From the NCBI GenBank assembly GCA_019637225.1, contig JAHBWC010000004.1, positions 62,001 through 126,000 on the forward strand: a DNA stretch of 64,000 nt, written 5' to 3'. Position numbers and translations under genes: made by a program. Numbering within the stretch: position 1 is the stretch's first letter; the number at the start of each line of letters is the position of its first letter. The notes below the pieces were generated by a model. It saw nothing but the letters and a program-made list of their open reading frames with translations, made no database searches and was not told where the DNA came from. Source of the stretch: Labilithrix sp. (GTDB lineage Bacteria; Myxococcota_A; Polyangia; Polyangiales; Polyangiaceae). Below, piece by piece: positions 36,383-44,780 of the stretch.

Positions 36383-37684
36383 ATGTCCTCGCTGGACGCG
36401 CTCAAGGCAAAGCTCGCTGCGACCGCCGCGCTCCGGCCCGTCGGGCGCGTGCTCGGCGTGACCGGCCTCTCGCTCCGCTTCAGCATGCCGGGCGTCCGCG
36501 TCGGCGACGTCGTGATGGTGAAGCGCCGCGGCGAGCCGCTCGCCTGCGAGGTGGTCGGCTTCGAGCGCGGCGAGGCGATCGGGATGCCGCTCGGCGCGAT
36601 CGTCGGAATCGGCCCGGACGACGAGGTCGAGTCCACCGGCGCCGGCTTCGCGGTGCGCGCGTCGGACGCGCTGCTCGGCCGCGTCGTCGACGGTCTCGGG
36701 CGGCCGATCGACGGCCTGGGTCCCATCGAAGGCGGCGCGGTCGTCCCGGTCGACGCCGATCCTCCGATCGCGCTCGAGCGCCGCCCGGTGACCCGCCCGC
36801 TCGCGACCGGCGTGCGCGTGCTCGACGGTCTGCTCACGATGGGCGAGGGCCAGCGCGTCGGCCTCTTCGCCGGCTCGGGCGTCGGCAAGAGCACGCTGCT
36901 CGGCGCGATCGCGCGGGGCACCGCGGCGGACGTCGTCGTCGTCGCGCTCGTCGGCGAGCGCGGTCGCGAGGTCGGCGAGTTCCTCGAGCACGCGCTCGGC
37001 GAGGAGGGCCGCCGTCGGAGCGTCGTCGTCGTCGCGACGAGCGACGTCGCCGCGCTCGAGCGCCTCCGCGCCGCGCAGGTCGCGACTGCCTACGCCGAGC
37101 ACTTCCGCGATCAAGGCAAGAGCGTGATGCTCCTCGTCGACTCGGTCACGCGCTTCGCCCGCGCGCAGCGCGAGGTCGGCCTCGCCGCCGGCGAGCCCCC
37201 GGCGCGGCGCGGCTACCCGCCGAGCGTCTTCGCGATGCTCCCGCGGCTGCTCGAGCGCTCGGGGCAGGGCGCGCGCGGCGCGATCACGGCCATCTACACC
37301 GTGCTCGTCGAGGGCGGCGACATGGACGAGCCGATCGCCGACGAGGTGCGCGGCATCCTCGACGGCCACGTCGTGCTCGATCGCGCCGTCGCCGCGCGCG
37401 GCCGCTACCCGGCGGTCGATCCGACGGTGTCGCTCTCGCGCGTGATGGACGCCGTCGTCGCGCCGGAGCACCGCGACGCCGCGCGCCGCCTCCGCGCGCT
37501 CGTCGCGCACTACGAGGCCAAGCGCGACCTCGTGATGCTCGGCGCCTACGCGAAGGGCAGCGACAAGGAGCTCGACGAGGCCATCGCGAAGATGCCCAAG
37601 ATCGAGCAGTTTCTCCGTCAGTCGCCCGCCGATCGCGTCGCGTTCGACGAGACCGTGGCGACCCTCGGCCGCGTCGTCGCCTGA
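36383..37684 (+). CDS. Orphan FliI/SctN-type (type III export) ATPase
   Basis: This 433-residue P-loop ATPase resembles the flagellar/type III secretion ATPase and the F1 subunits: an N-terminal beta barrel, GRVVDGLGRPIDGLG, Walker A AGSGVGKST near residue 163, GERGREV, Walker B LLVDSVTRFARAQREVG and a RGYPPSVFAMLPRLLERSG stretch typical of FliI/SctN. The C-terminal helical part (EAKRDLVMLGAYAKGSDKELDEAI) also fits. No FliH/SctL, FliJ/SctO, export-gate or needle gene is in view, although a coiled-coil protein gene lies just upstream of dnaJ. It may serve a divergent type III apparatus encoded elsewhere. Confidence 0.88.
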   Translation: MSSLDALKAKLAATAALRPVGRVLGVTGLSLRFSMPGVRVGDVVMVKRRGEPLACEVVGFERGEAIGMPLGAIVGIGPDDEVESTGAGFAVRASDALLGRVVDGLGRPIDGLGPIEGGAVVPVDADPPIALERRPVTRPLATGVRVLDGLLTMGEGQRVGLFAGSGVGKSTLLGAIARGTAADVVVVALVGERGREVGEFLEHALGEEGRRRSVVVVATSDVAALERLRAAQVATAYAEHFRDQGKSVMLLVDSVTRFARAQREVGLAAGEPPARRGYPPSVFAMLPRLLERSGQGARGAITAIYTVLVEGGDMDEPIADEVRGILDGHVVLDRAVAARGRYPAVDPTVSLSRVMDAVVAPEHRDAARRLRALVAHYEAKRDLVMLGAYAKGSDKELDEAIAKMPKIEQFLRQSPADRVAFDETVATLGRVVA

Positions 37685-37757
37685 CGGCTGCGTGCTACGA
37701 TTCCTCGCCGTCGACGAGGTCTACGCCGGCGCGTTCGACGTCCCTGCCGACGCCTGA

Positions 37758-38606
37758 TCAGCGCTCGAGCCGGAAGACGACGCACGTGACGTTGTCCGGT
37801 GCGCCCGCTTCGAGCGCGCGCGCGACGAGGGCGCCGGCGGCGGCGTCGGGATCGGCGTGGTCGCGGAGCGTCGCGGCGATCGCGGCGTCCGGCACGACAC
37901 CGGAGAGCCCGTCGGAGCAGAGGAGGACCACGTCGCCGTCGTCGAGCGGCGTGTGCGTGAGGGCGACGTCGAGGCGGCGCGAGGCGCCGACGGCCTGGAG
38001 GATCACGTTCGCGCCCACGAGCTCGTGGGCGCCGTCGGCAACGATCGCCCCCGACGAGCGCAGGAGCTCCGCCATCGTTTGATCGCGCGTGATCTGGCGG
38101 AGCGCGCCGCGCTTCAGCACGTACGCGCGGCTGTCGCCGACCTGCGCGCAGACGAGTGAGCCCTCGGCGAGGGCCGTCAGCGTCGCGGTGGTGCCCATCC
38201 GCGCGAGGCGCGGGAACGCGCGGGCCTCGTCCTGGATCCGCGCGGAGGCGGCCTCGATGCTGGCGACGAGCGCGCGCGCCACGCGCCCCTCGGGAGCGCC
38301 GGCGAGCGCCGCCGCGCGGAGGAAGGGCAGGATCGTCTCGACGGCGAGCCGGCTCGCGATCTCGCCGCCGGCCTCGCCGCCCATGCCGTCGCAGACGAGG
38401 CCCACGAACGCGCCCGGCTCGGGCAGGAGGACCGCGGCGGCCGGCGGCTCGAACGCGACGCTGCTCCCGAGGTCCGCGAAGGCGGCGCGATCCTCGTTGT
38501 TTTCGCGCTCGCAGCCGCGGTCGGTCCGCGCGGCGACGTGGACGCGGGCGCGGTGTGAGGGCTGGGGGCCGGGGAAGGGGTCAGGCTCGACGCGGTAGCG
38601 ACTCAT
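37758..38606 (-). CDS. PP2C-family Ser/Thr protein phosphatase
   Basis: This 282-residue phosphatase reverses Hanks-type kinases. The PPM/PP2C motifs are in order: NNEDRAAF, VCDGMGGEAGGEIAS, GTTATLTAL, VGDSRAYVL, CSDGLSGVV, and PDNVTCVVF, with the metal-binding aspartates present. No membrane segment or extra domain is attached. Two Ser/Thr kinases in the window (7797 and 59693) are possible partners among many. It is divergent from an XRE regulator gene; the 86-base gap has repeated boxes that suggest regulation by that protein. Confidence 0.9.
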   Translation of the reverse strand: MSRYRVEPDPFPGPQPSHRARVHVAARTDRGCERENNEDRAAFADLGSSVAFEPPAAAVLLPEPGAFVGLVCDGMGGEAGGEIASRLAVETILPFLRAAALAGAPEGRVARALVASIEAASARIQDEARAFPRLARMGTTATLTALAEGSLVCAQVGDSRAYVLKRGALRQITRDQTMAELLRSSGAIVADGAHELVGANVILQAVGASRRLDVALTHTPLDDGDVVLLCSDGLSGVVPDAAIAATLRDHADPDAAAGALVARALEAGAPDNVTCVVFRLER

Positions 38607-38609
38607 GCT

Positions 38610-38647
38610 GTCAACTTGAAACAGAAACTAAAGTTGTCAACTAAAGT
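38610..38647. promoter_or_regulatory. Repeated AACTTT/AAGTTG boxes between PP2C and XRE genes (putative operator)
   Basis: The AT-rich gap holds GTCAACTT (38610-38617), the odd palindrome AGTTG-T-CAACT (38632-38642), and two direct copies of ACTAAAGT (38627-38634, 38640-38647) spaced 13 bases. On the minus strand it includes TTGACA twice, usable as -35. This arrangement suits binding by the adjacent XRE protein. Confidence 0.5.
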
Positions 38648-38680
38648 GTCCGAACGGGTGACGCCGGGCGCGGCTCCGCG

Positions 38681-38686
38681 TAGGCT
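38681..38686 (+). promoter_or_regulatory. Putative -10 box for leaderless XRE regulator mRNA
   Basis: TAGGCT ends 6 bases before GTG 38693. Confidence 0.4.
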
Positions 38687-38692
38687 GGTCGG

Positions 38693-39268
38693 GTGAGCTC
38701 CCGCGAGCGCGATCCCGCGCCCGAAGCGCCCTCGCCGACGGGCGACGACTGGCAGACGCGGCTCGGCGAGGCGATGGACGCCCGCCGGCTGAGCGGCGGC
38801 GAGCTCGCGCGCCGCGCCGGCTTCACCTCGCAGTACGTCAACTCGCTCCGCTCGGGCGATCGCGGCGCGCGCCTCCCGCTCGACACGGCGCGCAAGCTCG
38901 CCCACGCGCTCGGCGTCTCGGTCGACTGGCTGACGAAGGGCGACGGCCCGCGCGAGCGCCTGAGCGACGTGTTCGTCGTCGGAGCGGGCGGCGCGGGCTC
39001 GGTCACGCGCGCGCCGGCGCCGTCGGACCTCTACCCGAGCCGCGCCGAGGCGATCGCGCTCCTCGCGGCCTACGTCGCGCCCGAGGTCATCGAGGCGCTC
39101 CGCGCGGCGGTGCCGGACGACGGCGTCGATCCCGGACGCGACTACTGGATCAGCTACGCGAAGGACCTCGCGCGCGATCTCCGGCGCATCAAGGAAGACC
39201 CCGACCTGAACGTGAAGGACGCGCCGCCGAAGTCGGCCTACGTCCCGGTGTCGAAGAAGAAGGGCTGA
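38693..39268 (+). CDS. XRE-family transcriptional regulator
   Basis: This 191-residue protein has a Cro/CI-type helix-turn-helix near residues 20-78: LGEAMDARRLSGGELARRAG, TSQYVNSLRSG, and LDTARKLAHALGVSVDWLTKG. The C-terminal 110 residues hold helices with YPSRAEAIALLAAY and a charged end (SKKKG); there is no LexA-type peptidase signature. It probably binds DNA as a dimer, and the AT-rich repeat boxes just upstream are candidates for autoregulation and control of the PP2C phosphatase. The start is GTG 38693. Confidence 0.85.
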   Translation: MSSRERDPAPEAPSPTGDDWQTRLGEAMDARRLSGGELARRAGFTSQYVNSLRSGDRGARLPLDTARKLAHALGVSVDWLTKGDGPRERLSDVFVVGAGGAGSVTRAPAPSDLYPSRAEAIALLAAYVAPEVIEALRAAVPDDGVDPGRDYWISYAKDLARDLRRIKEDPDLNVKDAPPKSAYVPVSKKKG

Positions 39269-39277
39269 GCGCCGCCA

Positions 39278-39356
39278 CACGAGCCGCGCTCGCGAGCGAA
39301 CGGCGAGGCGCCGTGAAGAGGCGCGGAGAGCCTACCGCCGCACGAGCCGCGCTCGC
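39278..39356. repeat. Pair of 16-base direct repeats
   Basis: CACGAGCCGCGCTCGC occurs at 39278-39293 and again at 39341-39356 in the gap before the ABC-F gene. The function is unknown; duplicated promoter-proximal sequence is possible. Confidence 0.6.
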
Positions 39357-39374
39357 CATGCGCGAGGCCTGGGG

Positions 39375-39380
39375 TAGAGT
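39375..39380 (+). promoter_or_regulatory. Putative -10 box for leaderless ABC-F mRNA
   Basis: TAGAGT ends 9 bases before ATG 39390. Confidence 0.4.
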
Positions 39381-39389
39381 GCGCGCGCC

Positions 39390-41351
39390 ATGACCGTCCT
39401 CCAGGTCGCCGATCTGCGCTTCGGCTACGCCGGCGACACGCTCTTCGAGTCCGTCACCTTCACGCTCGCGATCGGCGAGCGCGCCGCGCTCGTCGCGCCC
39501 AACGGCGCCGGCAAGTCGACGCTCCTTCGCCTCATCGGCAAGGAGATCGAGCCCGACGGCGGGACGGCCGTGATCAAGAAGGACACGACGGTCGGCTACT
39601 ACCGGCAGTCGCACGAGGTCGCGGCCGAGGGCGACGTCCTCTCGGCGTTCATGTCCGGCTTCCGCGACATCGTCGAGGCGCGCGAGGCGCTCGTCCGTGC
39701 GCAGCACGAGGCCGCGAGCGGCGACGCGCACGCGCTCGAGCGGCTCGCCCACGCGACGGAGCGCTACCACGTCGCCGGCGGCGACGCGCTCGAGCACAAG
39801 GTCGCCGCGATCGCCGCGAAGCTCGGCTTCGAGTCCGTCGATCTCGCGCGTCCGGTCGCGTCGCTCTCCGGCGGCGAGCGCGGGCGCCTCCACCTCGGCG
39901 TCATCCTCGCGCAGCAGCCCGATCTGCTCCTCCTCGACGAGCCCACCAACCACCTCGATCTCGACACGATCGCGTGGCTCGAGGGCTGGCTCCGCGGCTA
40001 CCGCGGCGCCGTGCTCGTCGTATCGCACGATCGCGCGTTCCTCGACGCGGTCTGCCCGACGACGCTCGAGCTCGGGTCGAAGGGCCTGCGCGTCTACCCG
40101 CTCCGCTACAGCGAATACGCCGTCGCGCGCGCCGAGGACCTCGAGCGCGAGCGCGCGCTCGCCGAGCGGCAGCAGGCGTTCGTCGACAAGACCGAGGACT
40201 TCATTCGCCGCAACATCGCCGGCCAGAAGACCAAGCAGGCGCAGAGCCGGCGCAAGATGCTCGACAAGCTCGATCGCGTCGATCGCCCCGAGGACGTCTG
40301 GGCGCTCGCCGAGCGCGTGAGCTTTCGCTTCGCGCCCGCGGCGCGCTCCGGCGACATCGTCCTCGACGCGAAGGGGCTCGAGGCCTCGCGCGGCGGCCGC
40401 GCGCTCTTCGCCGGCGTCGATCTGCTCGTCCGGCGCGGCGAGCGCATCGGCGTCGTCGGCCCGAACGGGGCGGGGAAGTCGACGCTCCTCAAGCTGCTCG
40501 CCGGTCGCGGTGATCCTTCGCTCGACACGGGCACCGTCCGCCGCGGCACCAACTTGCAGGAGGGCTACTTCGACCAGCACCTCGGCGAGGTCGATCCGAA
40601 GCGCACCGCGGTCGAGGAGGTGCGGCGTGTTCGCGGCGACTTCACCGTCGAGGCCGCCCGCCAGTACCTCGCGCGCTTCCGCTTCTGGGGCGACGATCCG
40701 CTCCGCGTCGTCGCCGGCTTCTCCGGTGGCGAGCGCTCGCGCCTCGCGCTCGCGAAGCTCCTGCTCGAGCCGCGGAACCTCCTGTTCCTCGACGAGCCGA
40801 CGAACCATCTCGACATCCCGGCCGCCGAGATCCTCGAGGAGGCGCTCGTCGGCTTCGAGGGCACCGTCATCCTCGTCTCGCACGATCGACGCTTCCTCGA
40901 CACCGTCACGACGCGTGTGGTGAGCGTGCGCGACGCGAAGGTCGACATCTTCCCCGGCGGCTTCTCCGACTGGGCGAGCTCGAACAAGGCGCGCGACGAC
41001 AAGCCCAAGGCGCGCGACGACCGGAGAGAGAAGAAGGCGCCGAAGCCGGAGCCGGCCAAGGCGAAGTCGAACGCGCCGCCCGCCGCGCTCGACGAGGCCG
41101 CGCGCAAGAAGCAGCACGAGGCGCAGAAGTCGAAGGCGCGCGACCGCGAGAAGCAGCAGCGTCGCGTCAAGGAGCTCGAGGACCTCATCGCCGCGGGCGA
41201 GAAGCAGCTCGAGGCAATGCGCGCCAAGCTGAAGGAAGATCCGGCGGGAGACTGGGCGAAGCTCGCCGAGCTCGCCTCCGAAGAGCAGGCCGTCGCGCGC
41301 AAGGTCGACGTGATGATGGCCGAGTGGACGAAGCTGTCCGCCGGCGGGTGA
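39390..41351 (+). CDS. ABC-F family ATPase (ribosome-associated)
   Basis: This 653-residue protein has two ABC domains and no membrane segments: Walker A APNGAGKST, signature LSGGERGRLHL, Walker B LLLLDEPTNHLD, then a second set GPNGAGKST, FSGGERSRLAL, LLFLDEPTNHLD. The P-site tRNA interaction linker lies between them (about residues 230-320, rich in Arg/Lys/Glu). A Lys/Ala/Pro stretch and a C-terminal coiled coil (about 540-650) resemble Uup/YheS-type members. ABC-F proteins act on stalled or antibiotic-bound ribosomes. The exact subgroup is uncertain. Confidence 0.92.
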   Translation: MTVLQVADLRFGYAGDTLFESVTFTLAIGERAALVAPNGAGKSTLLRLIGKEIEPDGGTAVIKKDTTVGYYRQSHEVAAEGDVLSAFMSGFRDIVEAREALVRAQHEAASGDAHALERLAHATERYHVAGGDALEHKVAAIAAKLGFESVDLARPVASLSGGERGRLHLGVILAQQPDLLLLDEPTNHLDLDTIAWLEGWLRGYRGAVLVVSHDRAFLDAVCPTTLELGSKGLRVYPLRYSEYAVARAEDLERERALAERQQAFVDKTEDFIRRNIAGQKTKQAQSRRKMLDKLDRVDRPEDVWALAERVSFRFAPAARSGDIVLDAKGLEASRGGRALFAGVDLLVRRGERIGVVGPNGAGKSTLLKLLAGRGDPSLDTGTVRRGTNLQEGYFDQHLGEVDPKRTAVEEVRRVRGDFTVEAARQYLARFRFWGDDPLRVVAGFSGGERSRLALAKLLLEPRNLLFLDEPTNHLDIPAAEILEEALVGFEGTVILVSHDRRFLDTVTTRVVSVRDAKVDIFPGGFSDWASSNKARDDKPKARDDRREKKAPKPEPAKAKSNAPPAALDEAARKKQHEAQKSKARDREKQQRRVKELEDLIAAGEKQLEAMRAKLKEDPAGDWAKLAELASEEQAVARKVDVMMAEWTKLSAGG

Positions 41352-41393
41352 CGACCGCGTCGGCGCCGGCGAGCGCGGGTAGGGCGAGCTCCG

Positions 41394-42659
41394 TCAGCTG
41401 CCGTGCGCCGCGCGGAGCGCGAGGCCGCTCGCGACGGAGACGAGCTCGCCTCCCGATCGCATGCGCGCCGCTCCGAAGCGGGTCTCGAAGATGCGCCGGA
41501 CGGCGGGCACGAAGGAGCTGCCGCCCGTCATGAACACCTGATCGACGTCGCGCGCGTCGACTCCGGCGCGCGCGAGCAGGCGGTCGACGCAGGCCGCCAT
41601 CTTCGACATGTCCTCCTCGATCCACTCCTCGAACGCGCGCCTCGTGACCGGCGCCTCGATCTCGAGCGGCGAGTCGGAGAACCGGAACACGGCCTCGTCG
41701 GCGTTCGAGAGCGCGATCTTCGTCTGCTCGATCGCGCGATAGAGGTGGTAGCCGAGGTCGTTCTCGAGCACGTGAAGGAGCGCGCGCAGCGTGGTGTCGT
41801 CCGCGGCCTGGCTCGCCATGCCCTCGAGCATCTCGATGTTCTTCTTCGACTTGAGGAAGGACAGATGGTGCCAGCGGAGGAGCCGCGCGTAGATCCAGAC
41901 CGGCACCGGGAGCTCCTTGTCGCCCATGATCGACCGGTACGTGGTCCCTTGTCCGAGCTTCGGCGCGACGAGCTTCTGCATCAGCCGTGCGTCGAGGGCG
42001 TCGCCCGCGATGCCGACGCCGTCGCTCCCGAGGATTCGCTCGGCGCCGCCGTCCTTCCGGCCGGGGCCGACGCGCACGAGCGAGAAGTCGCTCGTACCGC
42101 CGCCGAAGTCAGCGACGAGCACGAGCTCGTCGTGATCGAGCTTCGATTCGTAGAAGTGAGCGGCCGCGACCGGCTCGTACTCGAGCTCGACGTCGTCCCA
42201 GCCCGCGGCGGCGAGCGCTTGCTCGAGCCGCCGCAGCGCGAACGTCTCGTCCTCCTCGTCGCGCTCGGTGACGAAGTGCACGGGGCGCCCGACCACGGCG
42301 CGCGAGCCGAGCGGCCCGAGCCTCTCTTCCGCGGAAGCGCGCAGCTCGCGAAGCAGGACGGCGAGCAGATCGACGAGCGTGGTCGTGCGGCCGAAGATGT
42401 TCGTCGCCTGGAACGTCGCGTCCGCGAGGTACGACTTCATCGACTGGATGAGCCGTCCTTCGCCGGCGGCTTCGAGGTACCGATCGATCGCGCGTGGGCC
42501 GCCGACCGGTTTGTCGCCGGCGGCGAAGTAGAGGATCGAGCGGAAGGTCTCGGACGATCCTGCGGCGTGGTCGAACGTGGCGAGCCGCACGCCGCCGCCG
42601 CCGTCCGTGACCGCAATCGCGCTGTTGGTCGTTCCGAGGTCGAGCCCGATTCGCCGCAT
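41394..42659 (-). CDS. Short Hsp70-family (YegD-like) protein
   Basis: This 421-residue protein has the actin/Hsp70 ATPase fold and little else: IGLDLGTTNSAIAVTDG at the start, VADFGGGTSDFSLV in the middle, and FMTGGSSFVPAVRRIFE at the end. The substrate-binding domain of DnaK is missing, as in E. coli YegD and similar proteins, so it may act on specific partners. A helical insertion around residues 220-320 (HHLSFLKSKKNIEMLEGMA) also matches that subgroup. It is convergent with the ABC-F gene. ATG 42659 is chosen because the phosphate-1 motif starts right there. Confidence 0.9.
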   Translation of the reverse strand: MRRIGLDLGTTNSAIAVTDGGGGVRLATFDHAAGSSETFRSILYFAAGDKPVGGPRAIDRYLEAAGEGRLIQSMKSYLADATFQATNIFGRTTTLVDLLAVLLRELRASAEERLGPLGSRAVVGRPVHFVTERDEEDETFALRRLEQALAAAGWDDVELEYEPVAAAHFYESKLDHDELVLVADFGGGTSDFSLVRVGPGRKDGGAERILGSDGVGIAGDALDARLMQKLVAPKLGQGTTYRSIMGDKELPVPVWIYARLLRWHHLSFLKSKKNIEMLEGMASQAADDTTLRALLHVLENDLGYHLYRAIEQTKIALSNADEAVFRFSDSPLEIEAPVTRRAFEEWIEEDMSKMAACVDRLLARAGVDARDVDQVFMTGGSSFVPAVRRIFETRFGAARMRSGGELVSVASGLALRAAHGS

Positions 42660-42849
42660 GGGACGGGCGCAGATAGCAGACCGCGTCGCGGTTGTCCCAG
42701 CCATCCAGATGGCGGGGATGAACGCGCTACCGTGTGGACGCCAAGCGCGACCTCGTCGTCGTCGCCGACGTCCGGTCGCTCGTGGACCTCCGCGTTCGTC
42801 GTGGCAGCGAGGTCGTCCACCCCGGAGTCGACGATCGTGCACGGTCACG

Positions 42850-42855
42850 TATGCT
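42850..42855 (+). promoter_or_regulatory. Putative -10 box of the GT-C-like gene
   Basis: TATGCT ends 7 bases before ATG 42863. The ATG inside this hexamer (42851) is in frame but is probably promoter sequence. Confidence 0.4.
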
Positions 42856-42862
42856 GCGCAGG

Positions 42863-44611
42863 ATGGAGGTGTGGCTCACCTTTCCGCGGCGGCGGGTGCT
42901 CTTCGTGTGCCTCGCGGTGTCGGCCGTCCTGTGCCTCCCGGCCCTGTTCTGCGGTTTCTTCGGCGACGACCACATGCAGCTGACCGTGGTCGAAGGGACG
43001 CAGCTCGACATGGGCTCGTCCCCGTACGATCTCTACAGCTTCGGCACGGGGGTCCCCGCGAAGGTCCACGCCACGATGGAACAGGGGATCGTTCCCTGGT
43101 GGACGGATCCCCATTTCAAGGTGCGGCTGTTTCGGCCTCTTTCGAGCGCGCTCTTCGCGCTCGACCACGCGCTCTTCGCGCGGAGCCCGGTGCCCTATCA
43201 CGTCCACCAGATCCTCTGGTATCTCGGCCTCGTCGCCGCGGCCGGTCTCTTCTTCCGCCGCGTCCTTCCGGGGGTGACGGGAGGGATCGCGCTCCTCCTC
43301 TTCGCGATCGATGACGCTCACGCGCAGCCGGTGTCGTGGATCGCCTCGCGTCATGCGCTGATCTCGGCGCTGCCCTGCATGCTCGGCCTCGTCGCGTATC
43401 TCCGCTTTCGCGAGGAAGGATGGCGCGTCGGCCGCTGGCTGTGCCTCCCGGCGTTCGCGGTCGGCCTGCTCGGCGGTGAGGGGGCGCTGGGCGTGATGGC
43501 CTACGTGTTCGCGTACGAGCTCGTCGGCGCGAGGGGAAGCTGGCGCTCTCGCGTGGGCGGCCTCGTCTTGCCGGCGCTGCTGATCCTCGGCTACCTCGTC
43601 GCCTACAGGCTCCTCGGCTATGGCGTGGCGAGCTCGAGCGCGTACCTCGATGCGATAGGCCAGCCGCGACTCTTCTTGCTCGCCGGGCTCACGCGAGTTC
43701 CCACGCTCGTGCTGGATCTCCTCGGCGGCCTCTCCGCCGACGTGTCGTTCGTCTTCCCATCCGCTCGGCCCGTGCTCATCGCTCTTGGCGTCTTCACCAT
43801 CGGCCTCGTCGCGTTCCTCCTGCGGTCGCTCTCCCCCTCGTTTTCGGACGCCGAGCGGCGCGCCGCTCGCTGGCTCGCGCTCGGCGCTTCTCTCGCGCTC
43901 CTGCCCGCGATGGGCGGCTTCGTGGGGTCACGCGTGCTGCTTCCGGCGAGCATCGGCGGCGCGGGGCTCCTCGCGCTGCTCCTGCGCCACGGCTGGCTGA
44001 GCGCCCAAGGGCGCGGCGGCCTCGTGCGCATCGCGTGCCGCTGGTACGCGTTCGTCCACCTCGTGCTGGCGCCCGCCGGCTTCCTCCTCGGGATCGCCGG
44101 GGTCATTCAGTGCCGCCTGGCCGCCGAATCCGCGGTCGCGAAGACGGGGCTCGCGCACACGGCGGACCTCGACGTCTTCGTCCTCAACGCCTCCGATCCG
44201 ATGATCGGCTTCTACGGCGGCGTGACCTTCTTCGCCGAGCCGCCTCCGCGCATCCGGTCCTGTCGCTTGCTCTCGATGGCCAAGTTCGACCACGCCGTGA
44301 CCCGCACCGGCGCTCGCTCGTTCGAGCTGGCGGTCGTCGATGGACGAATGCTCGACTCCGTCTACGAAGGGCTCTTTCGTGCTTCGCCGATCCTCGAGGG
44401 TGAGGAAGTACGGCTTGGTGACGCGCGCGTGCGCGTGCTCGCGCTGCGAGACGGAAAGCCTGCTCGCATCGAGGTCACGACCGCACGTCCCCTCGACGAT
44501 CCGTCGTACGCCTTCGTGACGTGGCAGGGCGGCGCGCTCGAGCGCGTCGACCTCTCGAGGGAGGGCGAGACGCTGCACTTGCGGTGGTCGCCAGGGCCGA
44601 TCGGCCTCTGA
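42863..44611 (+). CDS. Multi-pass membrane protein resembling GT-C glycosyltransferases
   Basis: This 582-residue protein has about ten membrane helices. The first is followed by FFGDDHMQL, a loop with two acidic residues like the catalytic loop of GT-C enzymes (PMT, ArnT), and RPLSSALFALDHALF follows. The C-terminal 120 residues form a soluble, outside-facing domain (SYAFVTWQGGALERVDL). The donor would be a polyprenyl-phosphate sugar if the assignment holds; no glycan gene is nearby. The start is ATG 42863, with a -10-like hexamer 7 bases before it. The 204 bases before it contain no convincing gene. Confidence 0.75.
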   Translation: MEVWLTFPRRRVLFVCLAVSAVLCLPALFCGFFGDDHMQLTVVEGTQLDMGSSPYDLYSFGTGVPAKVHATMEQGIVPWWTDPHFKVRLFRPLSSALFALDHALFARSPVPYHVHQILWYLGLVAAAGLFFRRVLPGVTGGIALLLFAIDDAHAQPVSWIASRHALISALPCMLGLVAYLRFREEGWRVGRWLCLPAFAVGLLGGEGALGVMAYVFAYELVGARGSWRSRVGGLVLPALLILGYLVAYRLLGYGVASSSAYLDAIGQPRLFLLAGLTRVPTLVLDLLGGLSADVSFVFPSARPVLIALGVFTIGLVAFLLRSLSPSFSDAERRAARWLALGASLALLPAMGGFVGSRVLLPASIGGAGLLALLLRHGWLSAQGRGGLVRIACRWYAFVHLVLAPAGFLLGIAGVIQCRLAAESAVAKTGLAHTADLDVFVLNASDPMIGFYGGVTFFAEPPPRIRSCRLLSMAKFDHAVTRTGARSFELAVVDGRMLDSVYEGLFRASPILEGEEVRLGDARVRVLALRDGKPARIEVTTARPLDDPSYAFVTWQGGALERVDLSREGETLHLRWSPGPIGL

Positions 44612-44640
44612 CGGCCGCGCCCACCCGAGGAGACGGCTCC

Positions 44641-44701
44641 GCGCGGCGAGCCGTTCGGCCTTCGCGCGGCGAGCCGTTCGGCCTTCGGCCGGCGAGCCAC
44701 C
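44641..44701. repeat. 23-base tandem repeat
   Basis: A 23-base unit beginning GCGCGGCGAGCCGTTCGG repeats perfectly at 44641-44663 and 44664-44686, with a partial third copy to 44701. It lies in the 169-base gap between two plus-strand genes. The rest of that gap contains no gene. Confidence 0.8.
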
Positions 44702-44780
44702 ACCGCGAGCGGCAGCGCCAGCGCGACGCATCCGTGGCTGAGCTTGTCTCCGGGCGTCAGCCGGCGCATTCTCCGGAACC

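Noticed and set aside
37692..37757. 21-codon GTG frame after the FliI-type ATPase gene
   Set aside because: It has a promoter-like TACGAT nearby, but it is too short and has no motif or ribosome site.
42734..42850. Possible 5' extension of the GT-C-like gene
   Set aside because: The added residues are charged and unlike a membrane-protein start, and the TATGCT hexamer at 42850-42855 fits a promoter for ATG 42863.
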